Source: Cocos nucifera
Lineage: Eukaryota; Streptophyta; Magnoliopsida; Arecales; Arecaceae
Direction of reading: 5' to 3'
Length of the DNA stretch: 64,000 nt
Assembly (NCBI GenBank): GCA_006176705.1
Contig: QRFJ01000765.1
Span: 1 to 64,000, forward strand
The stretch's first letter is position 1. Each line of letters starts with the position of its first letter. This document shows positions 60,102 to 64,000 of the stretch, one piece after another. Position numbers and translations under genes: made by a program. The notes beneath the pieces were generated by a model. The model saw nothing but the letters and a program-made list of their open reading frames with translations, was not told where the DNA came from and did not search any database.

Positions 60102-61110
60102 TCAGAGTCTCCGGACTGCAATCAGTAGAGCATAAGTTAGTTTTTTTAACTTAGTGTACCTGGTCTCAACGTTTCTCAAAACTCGACTTATATAGTAGAT
60201 CAACCACTGCACTTTCACCTCTTTCTTGACTAGGACTGTTGTAAGGGCCGCTGGGGAGACCGCCAAGTACAAGAACAATTCTTCTCCAGGCTCAAGTTTA
60301 GTTAGCAAGGGAGGTGAGCCGAGGTAGCTTTTGAACTCTTCAAATGCTTGCTGACACTCTACGGTCCAGCAGAAGTTCTTTGGTTGTTTGAAAATTTGAA
60401 AGAAGAATATACACCGTTCGATCGACTTTGAGACGAAATGGTTTAGGGCTGCCATCTTTTTTGTTAGGCGCTGGACTTTTTTTATTGATTTTGGGGCAAT
60501 CATCTCTTGAATGGCTTGAATCTTCTTTGAATTTACCTTAATTCCGTGCCTCGACATCATAAACCCTAAGAACTTTTCCAAAGTCACACTAAAGGCACAC
60601 TTGGTCGGGTTCAATTTCATCTTGTATCTTCGTAGAGCACTGAAGGTCTCCTCAAGATCAGCTATGTGATTTGTCGAAGTTCGGCTCTTGACAAGCATGT
60701 CGTCTATATAAACCTCCATATTGCGGCCAATCTGCTCCTTAAAAATCTTATTGACGAGGCGCTGGTATGTTGCTCCTGCATTTTTTAGCCCAAAGAGCAT
60801 AATCCTATAACAATAAAGACCACGGTCAGTAATAAAAGCAATTTTCTCCTCGTCCTCTGGTGTCTTTCAGATTTGGTTGTAGCCGGAGAAGGCATCCATG
60901 AAGGTGAGAAACTCATTGCACGAGGTCTCGTCCACCAATTGATCAATTCTGGGTAGGGGGTAGCTGTCTTTAAGACAAGTCTTGTTCAACTTTTTGAAGT
61001 CTATGCACATTCTCCACTTGCCATTCGTCTTTTTAATAAGGACCACATTAGAAATCCAGTTCGGATAGGAGACTTTTCGGATGAACCTAGCCTTGAGGAG
61101 CTTGTCGACT
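60102..61110 (-). pseudogene. G3 reverse transcriptase and RNase H
   Basis: RT begins near 61110 (SNVVLIKKTNGKWRMCIDF), passes LTFMDAFSGYNQI (60900) and FGLKNAGATYQRL, and has YIDD at 60699-60710. The open frame 60102-60800 covers palm, thumb and the first RNase H (QQAFEEFKSYLGSPPLLTKL and VKVQWLIYYISRVLRNVETR). A stop near 60868 separates the N-terminal fingers. The RT core is well conserved. Confidence 0.85.
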
Positions 61111-61952
61111 TCTTCAGCAATTGCCTTTTGTCTCTCCGGGACATGGCTGCGTACTTTTTTTTCACTGGCCGATGCTTGGGATCGACGGTCAAACGATGCT
61201 CCATAACTTTAGCATCAATTTCTGGCATGTCCGTGGGGATCCAAGCAAAAACATCTGCATTTCTCCATAAGAATTCGACGAGTTGCTCTCGCACCTCTCT
61301 CAGATTGGAGCCAATATGCACTATGTGGTCCTTATTTCAATCGTTCAAAGAGACTAAGACAGTCTTTCATGAGTTCTCCCCATTCTTCTGTAAGATCATC
61401 TCGGACGTCCAACCCATTAACCGAGCAAGGGTCAAACTGCTTATCTCTTTGTAGGACAATTGAGTAGTATTGTCTCGCTAAAGCTTCGTCTCCCCTGACT
61501 TCTCCGATCCCGCAATTTGTTGGAAACTTTATCTTTAAATAGTAGGTCAACACTACTGCCCAAAGTGCATTTAGGCCAGATCGGCTAAGAATTGCATTGT
61601 AAGCGGATGTAGCTCTTACTACCAAAAAATCCACTTGCGCCTTGGACTGCCTTGGATATCATTCTGCGGTCATGGTTAAAGTTATTATTCCTTCAATTGG
61701 TACAGCGTCACCAGTGAAGCCCACCAACGGAAAATTTATTGGTCCTAGGTGATTATTAGGTATAGATATTTTAGAGAAAGCATCATAAAACAAGACATTG
61801 GCCGAACTTTCATTATCTACAAGAACGTGGTGTACATCATAATCTGCTATATTTAAAGTTATTACAATCGCGTCATTGTGCGGAAATTGAACCTTTTGAG
61901 CATCTTCTTCAGTAAAAGTGATGAGTTCCTCAACCCTCCATCTTTTAGCCAA
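61111..61952 (-). pseudogene. G3 protease and linker
   Basis: Frame 61952-61659 has VLVDNESSANVLFYDAF, the protease active-site region (Asp present, but N-E-S follows where most relatives have x-G-S). Frame 61634-61332 (FLVVRATSAYNAILSRSGLN, CGIGEVRGDEALARQYY) is the protease end and linker. A TGA at 61656 and a frame break near 61330 interrupt it. Confidence 0.75.
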
Positions 61953-62033
61953 CCCCTCGGATCCACTGGCCTCCTCTTGTCGAAGTCCCCCAGAGATGGT
62001 ATTGATGATGTCGAGGGGTGGTTGATATTCTTG

Positions 62034-63518
62034 CTACTCTCTTCTTGGTGGTTCTGATTGTGGCAGTGTCCTCAGTCGATCTTCTCTTGTCTCGGACCGA
62101 CGTCGCAGGAATCGATCGAGCCGGCCTCGCCTAATGAGCTCTTCAATCTCGTCTTGGAGTTGAATACATTCTTCAGTATCATAACCATGGTCACGATGGT
62201 AGAGACAGTACTTGCTAGGATTGCGTTTGCCAGAGTGAGTGCGCATCCTTTTCGGCCTCGGTAGCTGCTCCTTTATTTCCATCAGCACTTGAATCTTCGG
62301 AGCATTGAGAGGAGTGTAGTTGTGGAACCTCCTAAGAGGAGAGCTCCTTCGTGCCCTTCTGTCAGGGCTTCTTTGACGGTGAGCCCGAGGAGTTCGAGCT
62401 CGCTTGCACTCAGGGGGAGTCCGAGAGCGCGGTCGAACTTCATTCGGCTTCTCTTCGACTGCGGGCCTGCTAGACTCGCCCGTCTACCGCTTCCTTGTGG
62501 CTTCCTCGTCCTTCAGTTTGAAGGCTTCTTCAGCTCAGGCATAACCTTCAGTCCGAGCTAATAGATCAGCAAAATTTCTGTGGTACTTCTCTAAGGAGAA
62601 CAACAAGTCATTCTTCTGAAGGCCGCCCTTCAGTGCTGCCATGGCAATGAACTGGTCCAAATTTCGGACCTCCAGTGCAGCAGCATTAAAGCGGTTGACA
62701 TAAGCTCGGATGGACTCCCCTTTCTGCTGCTTGATATTGATGAGGGAGTCCGAGCCTCGCCTTGGACGTTGGCTGCTGACAAAATGAACCACAAAATGGT
62801 GGTTTATTTGGTCGAAGGAGAAGATCGTACCTAGCTTCAGCGCCGAGTACAAGTTTCTTGCTGCTCCTTTCAGAGTGGATGAGAAAGCTAGGCACAAGAT
62901 GGCGTCTGGTGCACCATGGAGCAGCATTATAATCCGGAAGGCCTCCAGATGGTCAATTGGATCAGTGGTCCCGTCGTAGCTCTCGAATTGAAGGAGCTTA
63001 AAGTTCGGTGGGATCGACTCCTACATGATTTTCTGGGAGAAAGAAGGATCAGTGCAAATATTGTCATGGTTGGCCGGGACAGCATGGCGTAGCTCCTTAA
63101 TCTATCGATCCATCTTCTGAAGTTTTCGATCGAAGGCTCCATCTCGATCGTGGATCTCGAAAGATTTCCGACTGTATATGGGGAAGGTCTCCTCCTGAGA
63201 AGAATCATGATCGGAATAGGGGCTCTCTGCTCTCTGCTTTCCTTTTTCGGAGGCGACGGATCTGCTGACCTAAGTATGCCTCCTTAGGATTGGCTCTTGA
63301 CATCCCGACGAGGGATTTTCCGATCGAACTACCGCCAGGGGTTGCTGCATGGCCTGCACCATTTCAGTGAAGCTTCGGATTTGCTGCACTAGCAGGTTGA
63401 ACTGCTCTGGATCCATCATTGCTGCCGGTGGAGGAGGTTGCGGTGCCGGTGATGGTGTTGAAGCAGGTGTATTTGGCTCAGATCTGGCGGCAGAAGCGGT
63501 GGATCTCCGAGTGGTCAT
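62034..63518 (-). pseudogene. G3 gag
   Basis: Start Met at 63518 (MTTRRSTASAARSEP); a longer Met at 63554 is possible. A Pro-rich region, a capsid section near 63130-62540 (FNAAALEVRNLDQFIAMAAL near 62640) and an Arg/Ser-rich linker follow. The nucleocapsid carries KYCLYHRDHGYDTEECIQLQ (62200-62140) and DEIEELIRRGRLDRFLRRR. Breaks near 62930, 62540 and 62290. This copy shows the uninterrupted site (near 62300-62312) where the Copia composite sits in the other two Gypsy copies. Confidence 0.85.
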
Positions 63519-63642
63519 CTTTTTCGGAGGTATTTCTGGAGCAAAAAAGATCAAACAGAAATGGATTTTGAAGGATCAAAAGGAGAAGGTAAACAAAATT
63601 AATCGAACACTCCTTTTAGAACAAGGGCTCGGGAACCCTTCC

Positions 63643-63654
63643 TCTAGCGCCAAT
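63643..63654 (-). other. G3 primer-binding site
   Basis: The complement reads ATTGGCGCTAGA directly next to the 5' LTR end, as in G2. Confidence 0.65.
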
Positions 63655-63656
63655 CT

Positions 63657-64000
63657 TGTTGCTGGTTGATGTCGGATTGAGCTGAAGTTGGGGAAGAAGA
63701 GGTCGCCATCGGGACCTGCAAAACAAAGTCCCATCCGAAGTCGGGGGTGGTGGCTCCAGCAGGATCTTCCGACAATCAAGTCAGCTCTTCTGGCCAACAG
63801 AAATGGAGTGCTTAAGAAATTGAGGAGCAGAGTAATGAGAAGGAGAATGAGAGCTTAGAGAAAACGTATCTAGAGGGTCCATTTTATAGACGGAGCTTGT
63901 AATAAATTGATGGTGACAGCCGTAACCGTCTGGTAGTGGGTCGTTCGGGGTCACATAGAGTTTGTTACGAAGGATAGTGTCCGTTGTCGCGACGTGCCAG
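63657..64000 (-). repeat. G3 5' LTR, partial (runs off window)
   Basis: Only the 3' ~344 bp of the LTR is inside the window. It aligns with 41724-42100 and 53217-53575. A ~10 bp block next to the LTR end (AGTGCAGAAT in G2) is missing. Confidence 0.8.

Larger units (their letters stand above)
53217..64000 (-). mobile_element. G3: nearly full-length Tat-type Ty3/Gypsy retrotransposon, minus
   Basis: Order on the minus strand: 5' LTR (from beyond 64000 to 63657), primer-binding site, gag, protease, RT, RNase H, archaeal-type RNase H, integrase, tandem-repeat spacer, antisense ORFs on the plus strand, 3' LTR (to 53217). The domain order and second RNase H place it in the Tat lineage. The visible parts of the two LTRs differ at roughly one base in seven by eye, so it is old. 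Left flank CTCTC at 53212-53216; the right target-site duplication is outside the window. Confidence 0.9.

Overview
This is a repeat-dominated stretch of a flowering-plant nuclear genome. The evidence is long-LTR Ty1/Copia and Tat-lineage Ty3/Gypsy retrotransposons, a CACTA (En/Spm) DNA transposon and an intron-bearing host exon. Nothing bacterial, organellar or viral is seen. A monocot such as a palm is my guess only. Almost every element is old and broken by stops, frameshifts and deletions.

Layout. (1) 1-17430: a plus-strand Gypsy element (G1). Its gag is split by a Copia insertion at 941-13752 that is itself a composite: a 5' LTR fragment, a full inverted LTR with an inverted 3' half of the same Copia family, a leader, then a forward gag-pol and a 3' LTR. 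(2) 17431-29997: an old Copia (C4) carrying two nested insertions. One is a gag-only LTR element with intact target-site duplications (C3, 17720-21142). The other is a 5.3 kb CACTA element (23347-28641) with subterminal palindromic repeats and a large foldback. (3) 29998-30751: an assembly gap of 754 N. (4) 30752-43131: an inverted second copy of the Copia composite plus the flanking Gypsy gag and 5' LTR (G2). It shares the insertion point, internal deletion and stop codons of locus 1. (5) 43132-46445: leader and long LTR of a Copia in minus orientation. (6) 46450-47770: about four copies of a ~350 bp tandem repeat. (7) 48300-49749: a degenerate minus-strand Copia gag with a 334 bp LTR. (8) 51363-51472: the only convincing host coding sequence, a first exon with a clean splice donor. 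(9) 53217-64000: a nearly complete minus-strand Tat-type Gypsy (G3), with gag-PR-RT-RH-aRH-IN, a ~112 bp tandem array, antisense ORFs (a gypsy-associated domain plus coiled coils) and a truncated 3' LTR. Its 5' LTR runs off the window.

Taken together, the window records several rounds of nested transposition. Two observations deserve most attention. The head-to-head composite Copia joins an LTR terminus exactly to an internal LTR site. The >10 kb inverted duplication meets the N gap, so it is either a real inverted segmental duplication or an assembly duplicate. No functional transposon ORF remains intact, and no RNA genes or CRISPR arrays were found.
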